This document shows positions 37,453 to 46,728 of a stretch of 64,000 nucleotides of DNA, in pieces. The stretch is taken from assembly GCF_904846075.1 (NCBI RefSeq), contig NZ_CAJGZH010000002.1, positions 744,001 to 808,000 on the forward strand, given 5' to 3'. Every line of letters begins with the position of its first letter. The stretch's first letter is position 1. Origin of the DNA: Psychrobacter glacincola (GTDB lineage Bacteria > Pseudomonadota > Gammaproteobacteria > Pseudomonadales > Moraxellaceae). A program made the translations under genes and the position numbers. The notes under the pieces are model-generated. The model was not told the DNA's origin. It saw only the letters and a list, made by a program, of their open reading frames with translations, and made no database searches.

Positions 37453-39177
37453 TTAAGCCGCAGATAAACTGCGCAGCAAAAAGCGCTGAATTTTACCACT
37501 TGGGGTTTTGGGCAACTCTTTCACAAACTCAACTTCGCGCGGATAAGCGTGAGTTGATAGACGTCTGCGGACTAAGTCTTGAATTTCTTTGGCAATCTCG
37601 TCTGTGCCTTCGATACCGTCTTTTAGCACCACATACGACTTAATGGTATGACCACGCACTTCGTCTGGCACGCCAACTGCCGCTGACTCTGCGACTGCCT
37701 CATGCTCCAGCACGGTGTTTTCGACATCGGTTGGTCCAACGCGGTAACCTGCGGTAATGATAATGTCGTCATCACGCCCTGAAAACCAATAGCTGCCATC
37801 ACTGTGACGCTCAACCACATCACCTGTTAAATAGTAATCATCAGCGAAGGCGTCTTTTTCATTCCAGCTATAACCACGGAAATAAAACGCGGGCGATTGA
37901 CTGACCACTACGGCAAGCTGTCCTTGTTCGCCATCAGCTAATATACTCATATCATCATCTAACACTACCAATGTGTGCCCCGGTAGCGCCATGCCCATCG
38001 AGCCAACCGGACATTCATGTGCTAATGCATGGTGCTCACAGCAAGTCATTCCAGTCTCGGTTTGCCCATACTGATCGCAGACTTTACAGTTTAAATAGGT
38101 TTCAACCCAATTGACCACTTCGGTATTTAAGGTCTCGCCTGCTGAATTGGCACAGCGCAGTGATAATTTAGCCTCACTATCGTTATTATTGTCATTGTGA
38201 GCAGCTTCAAACACGCCACTCGATTTCATCATACGAAATGCTGTCGGTGAGGACGCTAAATTGCTAATTTTATGACGTACCATAAAGTCGCGGGTACTGG
38301 CAGCATCAAAGCCCGCTTCATTAAAATACGTTGTTACCCCTAATAACAAAGGTCCTGTAATCGCATAATAAAGACCGTATGCCCAGCCTGGATCTGCCAT
38401 GTTCCAGTAATTATCATCCGCTCGCAAGTCAATCGCATAGCGCATGTAGAGATAAAACGCTGAGAGCGCACTTAGCGGCACACTAACGCCTTTTGATTTG
38501 CCAACCGTACCCGAGGTAAACATTTGCAGAAAGGGTGCATCGGTGTCTAATGAAACCGCGTCTACCGTTTGCGACTGCGTTGCGACCTTTTCAGCGTAGC
38601 TATCATCACCCCAGCTTTGCGCATCTACCTTGCTACCAACCAGCACCATTTTGGTTTGCTTCGCTAAGTCGTCAAACTTGCCACGATTTTCTTGATTGGT
38701 AAAAACCACTTTGGTATTGGCTTTGTCCATCCGATACTTAATCGAATCATAGCCAAAGGCGGTAAATAACGGTTGATAAACCGCACCGATCCGCCAAGTC
38801 GCGAGTACAATGGTGAGCAGCTCAGGAGTGCGAGGTAGCATGGTCGCTACTTGGTCACCAGCTTTTACGCCATAAGACAACAATAAATTGGCGACTTGTG
38901 CGCTTGCCTTATCAAGCTCAGCAAAGCTCATGCGCGTCACATTACCCGCTGTATCTTCGTGCACCAGTGCAATATTACCACCGCGACCATCACGCACATG
39001 ACGACCACAGCATGCCATATAAGCATTCAAGCGATCGTCTAAATGCTCGCCAAATATCTCTGTTAATAGCGCGTTCATATCAAAGTTATGATAGTAATCG
39101 CTATAGCTCATTGACGGGTGTGCAGTATGATTTGAAGTGTTATTTACAACTGATGGGTCTGAAGCAGAGGTGTTCAT
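37453..39177 (-). CDS. AMP-dependent acyl-CoA synthetase
   Basis: 574 residues of the ANL superfamily. The phosphate-binding loop FTSGTVGKSKG is near 220, YGQTETGM follows, then the hinge and A8 regions (YWFSGRDDDIIITAGYRVGP), and the catalytic Lys in TPSGKIQRF near the C-terminus. It activates a carboxylic acid with ATP and loads CoA; sequence is nearest to acetyl/medium-chain types. The substrate length is not certain. The first 30 residues are Ser/Asn-rich. It is upstream of the HSD10-like SDR. Confidence 0.9.
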   Translation of the reverse strand: MNTSASDPSVVNNTSNHTAHPSMSYSDYYHNFDMNALLTEIFGEHLDDRLNAYMACCGRHVRDGRGGNIALVHEDTAGNVTRMSFAELDKASAQVANLLLSYGVKAGDQVATMLPRTPELLTIVLATWRIGAVYQPLFTAFGYDSIKYRMDKANTKVVFTNQENRGKFDDLAKQTKMVLVGSKVDAQSWGDDSYAEKVATQSQTVDAVSLDTDAPFLQMFTSGTVGKSKGVSVPLSALSAFYLYMRYAIDLRADDNYWNMADPGWAYGLYYAITGPLLLGVTTYFNEAGFDAASTRDFMVRHKISNLASSPTAFRMMKSSGVFEAAHNDNNNDSEAKLSLRCANSAGETLNTEVVNWVETYLNCKVCDQYGQTETGMTCCEHHALAHECPVGSMGMALPGHTLVVLDDDMSILADGEQGQLAVVVSQSPAFYFRGYSWNEKDAFADDYYLTGDVVERHSDGSYWFSGRDDDIIITAGYRVGPTDVENTVLEHEAVAESAAVGVPDEVRGHTIKSYVVLKDGIEGTDEIAKEIQDLVRRRLSTHAYPREVEFVKELPKTPSGKIQRFLLRSLSAA

Positions 39178-39408
39178 AAGCTAATCCTTTAGCAATAGCA
39201 GGTAACGGGCGAAATAAGAGAATTGTCAGCAGAAAAGCAGGCATATCCTAGCAACTGTTTTTTCTGCTTGTTCGCACATATCAATTTGCATAAACTATAA
39301 ATGTGCATAGACTCTATTAGTAACGCATTTTAATATTTATTTCAATACATAACGTATCATTTTTATAATTCAATCACAAACTCTTGATGGAACTTTATTT
39401 CAAAGCAC

Positions 39409-40545
39409 TCAGCAGCCACTTAAAAATCCTAGCAGCGCCTTTTCTTCATAACTTTGATGCTGTTTAGTACGACCACGGCGCGCTTGTTTATAAGGTTCAA
39501 AGAACTGCCCCGCCAAAAAGCGCTCTATAATAATGGGATTAATATAAGAAGATCGGCAGACAGCAGGGGTATTGCCCAGCTCATCAGCGACGCTTCTTAC
39601 CATATCAGTCACCAGTTGCTGACGTTCTTTGCTATCGGGTTCACTGGATAAAATTGCTTTGCCAGACTTGGTTTGTAGCTCATCATAAAGGTAGCTTGCT
39701 GCCAGCACACTGGCCATCCAAGTACGAAAGTCCTTTGCGCTATATAAATTACCGCTATACATCTCACTGTCACGACTATGACTATGACCGCTAGTATGCG
39801 TGCGTAGATAGTCGTTGATATCGCTACTGTCGACGCCTTGCTTATGACCCTTGTCATCCAAATATTTAAAAATCTGATAACCAGGTAGCTCAGAACATGC
39901 CTGTACAATCTCAATCAAGCGCTCATCTTGCAATTCAATATGATGCTCTTTGGCACTTTTACCGACAAAATCAAACGCCAGTCCGTTATCAGTTTCGCTC
40001 ACGTGCTTACTGCGTAGAGTACTCAAACCATAGCTCTTATTGAGCTTGGCATAGCGGCTGTTACCGATACGAATCAAGGTCGTTTCTAATAGTTTGACCA
40101 CTGCTGATAAGACATTTTCACGGGATAATGATTTGGCTTTCAAGTCCTTTTCGACTTGTGCACGTAGATTCGGCAATGCTCTAGCGAAGCCTATCATGGC
40201 ATCGAACTTGGCTTGGTCACGTACGCGATCCCACTCAGGGTGATACAGATACTGTTTTCGTGCTTTGTCATCACGCCCCGTCGATTGCAAGTGCCCTTTA
40301 TCATCTTGGCATATCCAAACCTCTGACCACATCGGTGGTATCACTAGCGCATCAAAACGCTGTCGCAAGGCTTTGTCTTTGACCGTTTTGCCTGTGGCAT
40401 CTTTATAAGTAAACCCGCGCCCCCAACGCCTACGCGCAAACCCAAGCTCATCATCACTGACATAGCGCAGATTAGCAAGGCGAGCGAGTTTTTCATAATC
40501 ATGGCGTATGTCTTGCGTGGTTGTCTGGTCATTTAGCGTCGCCAT
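39409..40545 (-). CDS. DNA topoisomerase IB (poxvirus/eukaryote type)
   Basis: 378 residues. The N-terminal domain has the FARRRWGRGFTYKDATG pattern, followed by YLYHPEWDRVRDQAKFD, and the catalytic domain has an RIGNSRYAKLNKSYGLSTLR stretch. The active-site Tyr334 is in CRSSYINP. Members relax supercoils through a 3'-phosphotyrosine link. The family is patchily distributed among bacteria. It is divergent from a GNAT gene. The tail (RRGRTKQHQ) is basic. Confidence 0.92.
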   Translation of the reverse strand: MATLNDQTTTQDIRHDYEKLARLANLRYVSDDELGFARRRWGRGFTYKDATGKTVKDKALRQRFDALVIPPMWSEVWICQDDKGHLQSTGRDDKARKQYLYHPEWDRVRDQAKFDAMIGFARALPNLRAQVEKDLKAKSLSRENVLSAVVKLLETTLIRIGNSRYAKLNKSYGLSTLRSKHVSETDNGLAFDFVGKSAKEHHIELQDERLIEIVQACSELPGYQIFKYLDDKGHKQGVDSSDINDYLRTHTSGHSHSRDSEMYSGNLYSAKDFRTWMASVLAASYLYDELQTKSGKAILSSEPDSKERQQLVTDMVRSVADELGNTPAVCRSSYINPIIIERFLAGQFFEPYKQARRGRTKQHQSYEEKALLGFLSGC

Positions 40546-40726
40546 AATATATACTCGATTGATAAAACAGTCGTTTTAGCATAATGAATTACGATTATTT
40601 TTGCTGTTTATTTGCCAAGAGCAAAGTGTAATTGATGTGTAAAAAAACACGCTAAAAAAGGTTCTAAATAATGAGATTATGAGCCATAATTTGATAACAA
40701 TCACAATTTAATTTGAATAAAACACA

Positions 40727-41179
40727 ATGAAAAATACCTCTATAAAGATAGCAGCATTATCTAAAGCCGATTACGAATTTTGGTTACATTTGTGGCAAAG
40801 CTACCTGATGTTTTATGACACTCAACTGCCATCAAGTACCACCCAAAACACGTGGCACAGTTTGCTGGATAGCGATGTACCGATTTATGGTTTTGGTGCT
40901 TGGCAGAACGACAAGTTGGTAGGTATCACCCATGTGGTGCTACATCCCAATACTTGGAATATCACTGAATGCTGTTACTTAGAGGATCTTTATGTTAGTG
41001 AGTCTGTGCGCGGGCAAGGCGTGGGACGCGCACTAATTGAAAAGGTATATGAGTTCGCTCGTAGTAAAAACTGCAACCGTGTGTATTGGACGACACAAGA
41101 GGGCAACACCACGGCGCGCAAACTCTATGACGCAATCGCCACTCAAACAGACATGGTGCAATATCGTAAGAACTTATAA
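40727..41179 (+). CDS. GNAT family N-acetyltransferase
   Basis: 150 residues with the GNAT fold: motif A is YLEDLYVSESVRGQGVGRALIE, with the acetyl-CoA loop GQGVGR, followed by NRVYWTTQEGNTTARKLYD. The substrate is unknown; the closest general resemblance is to amine or amino-acid acetyltransferases. It is a single gene divergent from topoisomerase IB and convergent with ppnP. Confidence 0.88.
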   Translation: MKNTSIKIAALSKADYEFWLHLWQSYLMFYDTQLPSSTTQNTWHSLLDSDVPIYGFGAWQNDKLVGITHVVLHPNTWNITECCYLEDLYVSESVRGQGVGRALIEKVYEFARSKNCNRVYWTTQEGNTTARKLYDAIATQTDMVQYRKNL

Positions 41180-41225
41180 TGGTTGTCCAATACTTTATGA
41201 CTCAAATTTATCTCAAAATGCAACC

Positions 41226-41260
41226 ATAAAAAAACGCCAAGCGTTAAACACTTGGCGTTA
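41226..41260 (-). terminator. Terminator after ppnP
   Basis: AACGCCAAG (41233-41241) and CTTGGCGTT (41251-41259) form a 9-bp stem. A run of A on the plus strand gives T residues after it on the minus strand, serving ppnP. Confidence 0.85.
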
Positions 41261-41287
41261 ATCTGTTGACTACTACTCTAAAAATGC

Positions 41288-41572
41288 TTATTTACCATAA
41301 ACACATAAATAAGCCGTTTCTACTGCTACTTTTACTTGAAACTTCTGATTGGCTTCAACAGTAAATTGCTCACCTGCATTAAAGGTTTGCCACTCATCAC
41401 TCTCTGGTAGCTTGACCGTCAATGCACCACTGACCACGCTCATGGTTTCAAATTCGCTGGTACCAAACTCGTACTCGCCAATTTCCATCACGCCAACTGT
41501 TGCAGGCTTAGTTGCCGTTTGAAAGGCAATAGAAGTGACTTTATTATCAAAATAACTGTTAACGCTTGGCAT
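41288..41572 (-). CDS. ppnP: Pyrimidine/purine nucleoside phosphorylase PpnP
   Basis: 94 residues, a single small cupin domain of the YaiE/DUF1255 family, with the typical start ([15 protein letters not shown]), [17 protein letters not shown] and the closing AYLCVYG. E. coli PpnP splits several nucleosides with phosphate. AAGGAA lies close before the ATG. Length is normal. Confidence 0.93.
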   Translation of the reverse strand: MPSVNSYFDNKVTSIAFQTATKPATVGVMEIGEYEFGTSEFETMSVVSGALTVKLPESDEWQTFNAGEQFTVEANQKFQVKVAVETAYLCVYGK

Positions 41573-41608
41573 AATTTTCCTTAATTAAATATTAATTACT
41601 ATTTTATT

Positions 41609-42704
41609 TTACAATCCGGCTTTTAAGCTCGCTTCGATAAATTGATCGAGGTCGCCATCGAGTACCGCGCCAGTATTAAAGGTTTCAACGCCAGTACGCA
41701 AGTCTTTGATACGTGAATCATCGAGTACATAAGAGCGAATTTGACTGCCCCAACCGACGTCTGACTTGCCATCCTCGACCGCTTGCTGAGATTCCATGCG
41801 TTTTTGCATCTCAAGCTCATAAAGCTTGGCACGCAGCAACTTCATCGCCGTCGCTTTGTTCCCATGCTGGCTACGCTCATTCTGACAAGTGACCACCACG
41901 CCACTTGGCTCGTGGGTGATACGTACCGCAGAATCAGTCGTGTTCACATGCTGACCACCTGCGCCAGATGAACGATAAGTATCGATACGCAAATCTGCTG
42001 GATTGATATCAATCTCGATATTATCATCAATTTCAGGCGACACAAAAACGGCAGCAAACGAGGTATGACGACCGTTATTGCTATCAAATGGTGATTTACG
42101 GACTAAGCGATGCACGCCGATTTCGGTACGTAACCAACCAAAAGCGTAATCCCCTTTAATCTCAATCGTTGCTGATTTAATACCGGCCACGCTACCAGAA
42201 GACACTTCAATAACTTCAACTTTGAAGCCATGCGATTCCGCCCAGCGGGTATACATACGCAACAGCATCTCTGCCCAATCTTGCGCTTCGGTGCCACCAC
42301 TACCCGACTGGATATCCAAGTAGCAGTTATTAGGATCCATCTCACCGCTAAACATCCGGCGGAACTCTAAATCCGCGACGCGTTTCTCCGCATTGTCGAG
42401 CTCTGCTTGCACATCCGCCAGCAAGGATTCATCCTCTGCTTCTACCGCCAGCTCCAGCATGGCAGACGCATCTTCCAATGTGCTCTCAAGCGACACCACA
42501 ACATCGATGACGCCATCAAGCTGGCTTTTTTCTTTATTAATTTTAGTCGCACGCTCTGGATCATTCCATAGCTCGGGGTTTTCTAACTCTAAATTAACTT
42601 CTTCTAAGCGTTCTTGCTTACCATCGAAGTCAAAGATACCTCCGCAAGTCCTGCCCACGCTCTGATAAATCTTTGATTCGTTCTTGATACGGATTGATTT
42701 CCAT
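41609..42704 (-). CDS. prfB: Peptide chain release factor 2, with programmed +1 frameshift
   Basis: The ATG at 42704 has AGGA 6 bases upstream and opens 24 codons ending ...RRYL, followed by an in-frame TGA at 42632-42630. The site CTTTGAC (42635-42629), preceded by the Shine-Dalgarno-like GGAGG, is the classic RF2 frameshift signal; a +1 shift continues [11 protein letters not shown] to the end, for 364 residues in total. The GGQ motif is in [13 protein letters not shown], and domain 2 has the stop-reading SPF-type motif [11 protein letters not shown]. It releases chains at UGA and UAA. Low RF2 promotes the shift, giving autoregulation. Confidence 0.96.
42629..42646 (-). promoter_or_regulatory. 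prfB programmed frameshift site
   Basis: On the minus strand CGGAGGTATCTTTGAC: an internal Shine-Dalgarno-like stretch three bases before CTT-TGA-C. The arrangement matches the E. coli RF2 site. Confidence 0.93.
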
Positions 42705-42820
42705 AAAGTTTCCTGTCTTTTTAAATAAATATCTCACTGATATGGCGCTATTTTAAATGAGATTAACGATAAATAGTTGGCTAATTATGACTGGCTTTAT
42801 ATTAAATAACGTTAAACAGC

Positions 42821-43522
42821 CTAAATTGACCAATCCTCTACTGCCCAGCGATGCGACAATGCATGAGCATGTAGCGCATCGTCGGGTGACACACAAATAG
42901 CCACATCCGCCCACTCAAGCAATGGAATGTCATTTTTGGAATCTGAATAAGCATAAGTTTTATCAAAAGTTGTGCCCGCTGATTGCTGCTTCTCTAGCCA
43001 TTTATTCAGATGATAAATCTTACCCTCTTTAAAGTTTGGTTTATCAGTAAGTTTGCCCGTATAGCGCTCGTTTTTTATTTCAAGCGGCGTTGATAGCACA
43101 TTGGCACCTTCGATACCAAAACGCTTGGCGATAGCCGAAACCACAAAATCATTGGTCGCAGAAATAATCACCACCTCATGACCTTTTTCAACATGCTGAC
43201 AGAGCACTTCCATCGCTTTTGGGCGTATGTGCGGCTCAATTTCACTTTTAATATAGTCTTCTCGTAGCTCATGCAATCTATCCATCGGCAAGCTACTTAA
43301 AAACTGTGCCACAAATTCATTATATTCCGTCGCATCAAGCGTACCTTCGATATAGTCTTGGTAAAACTTTTGATTGGCCGTGCGGTATTGCGCTTCATCG
43401 ACGAGGTCGTGCTTGACGATATACTCGCCCCATAAATAGTCGCTATCGACGTCGAGCAAAGTATGATCTAAATCAAAAAGTGCCAGCTCTTTTGGAGAAA
43501 GTTGTGCTTGTGTTGCCTGCAT
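42821..43522 (-). CDS. HAD-superfamily subfamily IB hydrolase (SerB-like phosphatase)
   Basis: 233 residues. The nucleophile motif FDLDHTLL has Asp17 and Asp19, motif II is VIISATNDF, and motif III/IV is YSDSKNDIPLLEWAD. The fold and the length match the TIGR01490 group, which resembles phosphoserine phosphatase and includes phosphatases of small metabolites; the true substrate is unknown. It lies 117 bases from prfB on the same strand with no obvious terminator. Confidence 0.85.
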   Translation of the reverse strand: MQATQAQLSPKELALFDLDHTLLDVDSDYLWGEYIVKHDLVDEAQYRTANQKFYQDYIEGTLDATEYNEFVAQFLSSLPMDRLHELREDYIKSEIEPHIRPKAMEVLCQHVEKGHEVVIISATNDFVVSAIAKRFGIEGANVLSTPLEIKNERYTGKLTDKPNFKEGKIYHLNKWLEKQQSAGTTFDKTYAYSDSKNDIPLLEWADVAICVSPDDALHAHALSHRWAVEDWSI

Positions 43523-43688
43523 AATGAGACCTTATTATTGTTTGTTAAAGGACAGAAATACAACTGGTTTTTAATAACTTCCGCTTTGGAGATAGATATT
43601 TATATGAAAAATTTCTCAATAATTTTTCGTGAATGCTACTGTTTACCAAACAAAATTATGGTAACTTTATTTATATAACTTGTGGTTA

Positions 43689-43746
43689 GGGTGTGTCCTC
43701 AATCTGAACGAAAGCGCCTAAATGGGCTAAAAATGGTGATACGCCC
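43689..43746. mobile_element. 58-bp MITE-like element flanked by TA
   Basis: The left end GGGTGTGTCCTCAAT and the right end GATACGCCC are flanked on both sides by TA. The interior shares the CTAAATGGGCTAAAAATGG stretch with the 170-bp copy at 5184-5353, so it looks like an internally deleted relative. It lies 43 bases upstream of the membrane-protein ATG. Confidence 0.6.
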
Positions 43747-43789
43747 TAGTATCTGTTTTGCTTACTCCATCATAAAAATAGAGAATCGC

Positions 43790-44239
43790 ATGGAAGCGCC
43801 TGATGTCAAAACTGTTTTGCCAAGTAAAACGCGTCGCCCTGCCCGTTCAATCAAAGAAATCAGACAACGTCAGCTGGGTAAAAGCTATCAATCACCTTTC
43901 GACCGTATACTGTATGCGCTCTTAAATGGTGTGATGTACGGCGTTGGCGGTTTACTGATCGATCTTGCTATCGTGGTTATTCGCTCAATAGCTGGTATAG
44001 GTAATGGCGACGTTTTTTGGTTATTCACCCCATTTATGTTGGTCGTAGGCGCAATCATGGGTTTTATCGTTGGTAAAAATGCTGGCGCTGAGAGCGTCAA
44101 TGCGCTTAACATCAACGAAACGGCCAATCATAATGCTTACCTTAATGACTACTCTATCCGCCATGATATTTTTCGTGGACTGATTATTGGTATTATCATT
44201 TTTGCCATTATTTGGCTGGTCATGATGCTCATGGCTTAA
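43790..44239 (+). CDS. Small membrane protein of unknown function
   Basis: 149 residues from the ATG at 43790; the open frame runs upstream through the MITE but that part is not credible. After a basic 40-residue N-terminus there are three hydrophobic segments: MYGVGGLLIDLAIVVIRSIAG, FTPFMLVVGAIMGFIVG and a C-terminal one from residue 123. There is no recognised domain. The promoter may lie in or next to the MITE. Confidence 0.65.
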   Translation: MEAPDVKTVLPSKTRRPARSIKEIRQRQLGKSYQSPFDRILYALLNGVMYGVGGLLIDLAIVVIRSIAGIGNGDVFWLFTPFMLVVGAIMGFIVGKNAGAESVNALNINETANHNAYLNDYSIRHDIFRGLIIGIIIFAIIWLVMMLMA

Positions 44240-44341
44240 ACTGATAACATAAAGAGCCTCTATGTAAAAAACGTTTGCGTCATTTATATAAAGACAATAG
44301 ATCAATATCAGACAGTTCGCGGATGCTTTATAAATTTCTGC

Positions 44342-44878
44342 TTAATCAGGCATGGCTACTTCTGTTAAGCCCGTTTTAAATTTTTGACAACGCTCCGCAT
44401 AATGCATCGCTGATAATTTCAACATCGCTGCTTGCTCGTCCGTTAAGGTTTTGACCACCTTTGCAGGGGCACCCATGACGAGTGAATTGTCTGGAATCTC
44501 TTTGCCTTCAGTGACCAATGCCTTAGCACCAATAATGCAATTTTTACCAATTTTTGCATTATTCAATACCACTGCCCCAATACCAACCAAACTGTTATCA
44601 CCGACTTCGCAGCCGTGCAGCATCGCTAAATGACCAATGGTGACATAATTGCCGATTTTGACCTCAATGCCTGCATCAGTATGAATGACACTGTTTTCTT
44701 GCACATTACTATAATCGCCGATATGAATGCGTTCATTGTCACCGCGAATCACTGCCCCAAACCACACGTTAGCTTGATGACCCAAATAGACATCGCCTAT
44801 CACTCGTGCTGAGTCTGCGACCCAACCATTAAAAGGTACCGCGAATTCGGGTACCTTGTCTAAATATTGATAAATCAT
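44342..44878 (-). CDS. Gamma-class carbonic anhydrase / YrdA-like hexapeptide-repeat protein
   Basis: 178 residues of a left-handed beta-helix. The repeat runs from about residue 28 to 120, with the metal-binding His pattern including [18 protein letters not shown] and the usual zinc positions, then a C-terminal helix. Relatives (YrdA, PaaY, CaiE) bind zinc or iron; PaaY has thioesterase activity and true gamma-CAs hydrate CO2. The activity here is not certain. The gene is monocistronic. Confidence 0.85.
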   Translation of the reverse strand: MIYQYLDKVPEFAVPFNGWVADSARVIGDVYLGHQANVWFGAVIRGDNERIHIGDYSNVQENSVIHTDAGIEVKIGNYVTIGHLAMLHGCEVGDNSLVGIGAVVLNNAKIGKNCIIGAKALVTEGKEIPDNSLVMGAPAKVVKTLTDEQAAMLKLSAMHYAERCQKFKTGLTEVAMPD

Positions 44879-45289
44879 AACGGCTCCTTGTTATATATAG
44901 TAATGAAATAGGTCAATCATAAAAACCAGATATCTCGATTTGCTGTCCATTGTGGCAAAGCCAAAAGGGAAAATCCAGCGCTATTAACGGCTAATAATTA
45001 AAGGCATACTTTTCAATCTAAAAATCGGCTGGCTATCTACGGGCATATTGTATATAATGCGCAAAATCTGTGCCTAAGCGAGCGGACATGATGCAAGTTA
45101 CCTATTCACTATCTAGTGGGTTTTGTAGTTTCCATCAATAATGTCTTCTCGCTTTTTTGTGGAAAAATTTTGGGTTTAGGTGTTTTTTAGTATCCATTAA
45201 TAGCAATTTTTGCGATACAAAAAGCCATTTCTAATCTAACATTTAATCATGAAAATCATGGCACTCACTAATAACAGCGGAGGCAAACC
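44879..45289 (+). promoter_or_regulatory. carA leader and upstream region
   Basis: No gene is supported. A TATAAT (45053-45058) is a possible -10 without a clear -35. A short hairpin CACTA-TC-TAGTG (45107-45118) is followed by GGTTTT. Two imperfect direct repeats, TAGTTTCCATCAATA (45126-45140) and TAGTATCCATTAATA (45188-45202), differ at 2 of 15 bases. A leader of more than 200 bases would fit pyrimidine or arginine control; no leader peptide is assigned. Confidence 0.35.
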
Positions 45290-46522
45290 TTGAATTCATC
45301 GGCAGAAATACAAGCAATTTTGGCATTAGCAGACGGTACGATTTTTCGCGGTGTGAGTATCGGCAGTCTCGGTCATCGTGTCGGTGAGGTGGTGTTTAAT
45401 ACAGCCATGACAGGGTACCAAGAAATCCTAACCGACCCAAGTTATGCGCGCCAGATGGTCACCCTAACCTATCCGCACATTGGTAATACCGGTACCAATA
45501 GCGAGGACACTGAGTCTGGCAATGGTCATCAGGTATGGGCCGACGGTCTTATCATCCGTGATGCTACAATGGTTACCTCAAACTTCCGTAACTCTCAATC
45601 ATTAACTGACTATCTACAGAGCCATGATACTGTCGCTATCGCTGAAATTGATACGCGCCAATTGACCCGCCTATTACGTGATAAAGGCGCACAAAATGGC
45701 TGTATTATGACCGCATCAAATGGCGAGACCATCAGCACTGACGATGAGCAAAAAGCGATTGAGCTGGCACAAGGGTTTGCAGGCCTAGAAGGCATGGACT
45801 TGGCAAAAGAATGCTGTACTAAAGAGACGTTCGAATGGACAGCAGGTACGTGGGATTTATCAGATACCTTACTTAACCGTGATGCCATTGGCAGCCATGA
45901 TAGCGGTACAGGCGGCTTCTTTAAGCAACTCGGCACTCACATCGATTCTAAATACAATGTCGTCGCCTACGACTTCGGTAGCAAAACCAATATCCTGCGT
46001 ATGCTGGTTGACCGCGGCTGTCATGTAACCGTCGTTCCTGCACAAACGCCTATCGCAGATGTACTGGCGATGAACCCAGATGGTATCTTTTTATCAAACG
46101 GTCCTGGCGACCCTGCAGCCTGCGACTATGCTATCGATGCCGTACGTCATATCATTGAAAAAACTGATGTGCCAACCTTTGGTATCTGTTTAGGTCATCA
46201 GTTGATTGGTCTAGCTAGCGGTGCAAACACCATTAAAATGAAAACCGGTCATCACGGCGCCAACCATCCAGTTCAAGATTTATCGACTGGCACAGTTATG
46301 ATTACCAGTCAAAACCATGGTTTTGCGGTTAATGAAGACACGCTGCCTGATAACGTTAAATCTACCCATCGCTCATTATTTGACGGTACCAACCAAGGTA
46401 TCGAGCTGACCAACAAGCCAGTCTTTAGCTTCCAAGGTCATCCAGAAGCCAGCCCAGGTCCACATGACTGCGCGCCACTGTTTGATAAGTTTGCAGATAT
46501 GATGGCAAAGGCTAAAGCTTAA
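45290..46522 (+). CDS. carA: Carbamoyl-phosphate synthase small subunit
   Basis: 410 residues from a TTG start with GGAGG 6 bases upstream. The N-terminal domain with [17 protein letters not shown] is followed by the glutamine amidotransferase domain, with the nucleophile Cys in [15 protein letters not shown] and the [10 protein letters not shown] histidine-glutamate pair. It feeds ammonia from glutamine to CarB. About 40 residues (around 160-200) form an insert rich in Glu/Ser relative to E. coli (382 aa). Confidence 0.96.
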   Translation: MNSSAEIQAILALADGTIFRGVSIGSLGHRVGEVVFNTAMTGYQEILTDPSYARQMVTLTYPHIGNTGTNSEDTESGNGHQVWADGLIIRDATMVTSNFRNSQSLTDYLQSHDTVAIAEIDTRQLTRLLRDKGAQNGCIMTASNGETISTDDEQKAIELAQGFAGLEGMDLAKECCTKETFEWTAGTWDLSDTLLNRDAIGSHDSGTGGFFKQLGTHIDSKYNVVAYDFGSKTNILRMLVDRGCHVTVVPAQTPIADVLAMNPDGIFLSNGPGDPAACDYAIDAVRHIIEKTDVPTFGICLGHQLIGLASGANTIKMKTGHHGANHPVQDLSTGTVMITSQNHGFAVNEDTLPDNVKSTHRSLFDGTNQGIELTNKPVFSFQGHPEASPGPHDCAPLFDKFADMMAKAKA

Positions 46523-46728
46523 GCAGTTAATCAGCTTTTAAGTATCAGTCATTAGCACACAGTAAGTATTCGTTATACAGCTTAGATCACCCATGATGGT
46601 TTAAGCTGAGCCACGCAAAATATCGTTTTATTAAAGTGTTGTTTTATTAAAATATAGCACTGTTCAAATACGAGTTTAGCCGAATATAAATCAATTAAAA
46701 TATCATACTAACGAAGGTAGCCCTAACT

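Noticed and set aside
43682..43789. N-terminal extension of the small membrane protein
   Set aside because: The extension is coded by the MITE; the ATG at 43790 gives a normal basic start before the first membrane helix.
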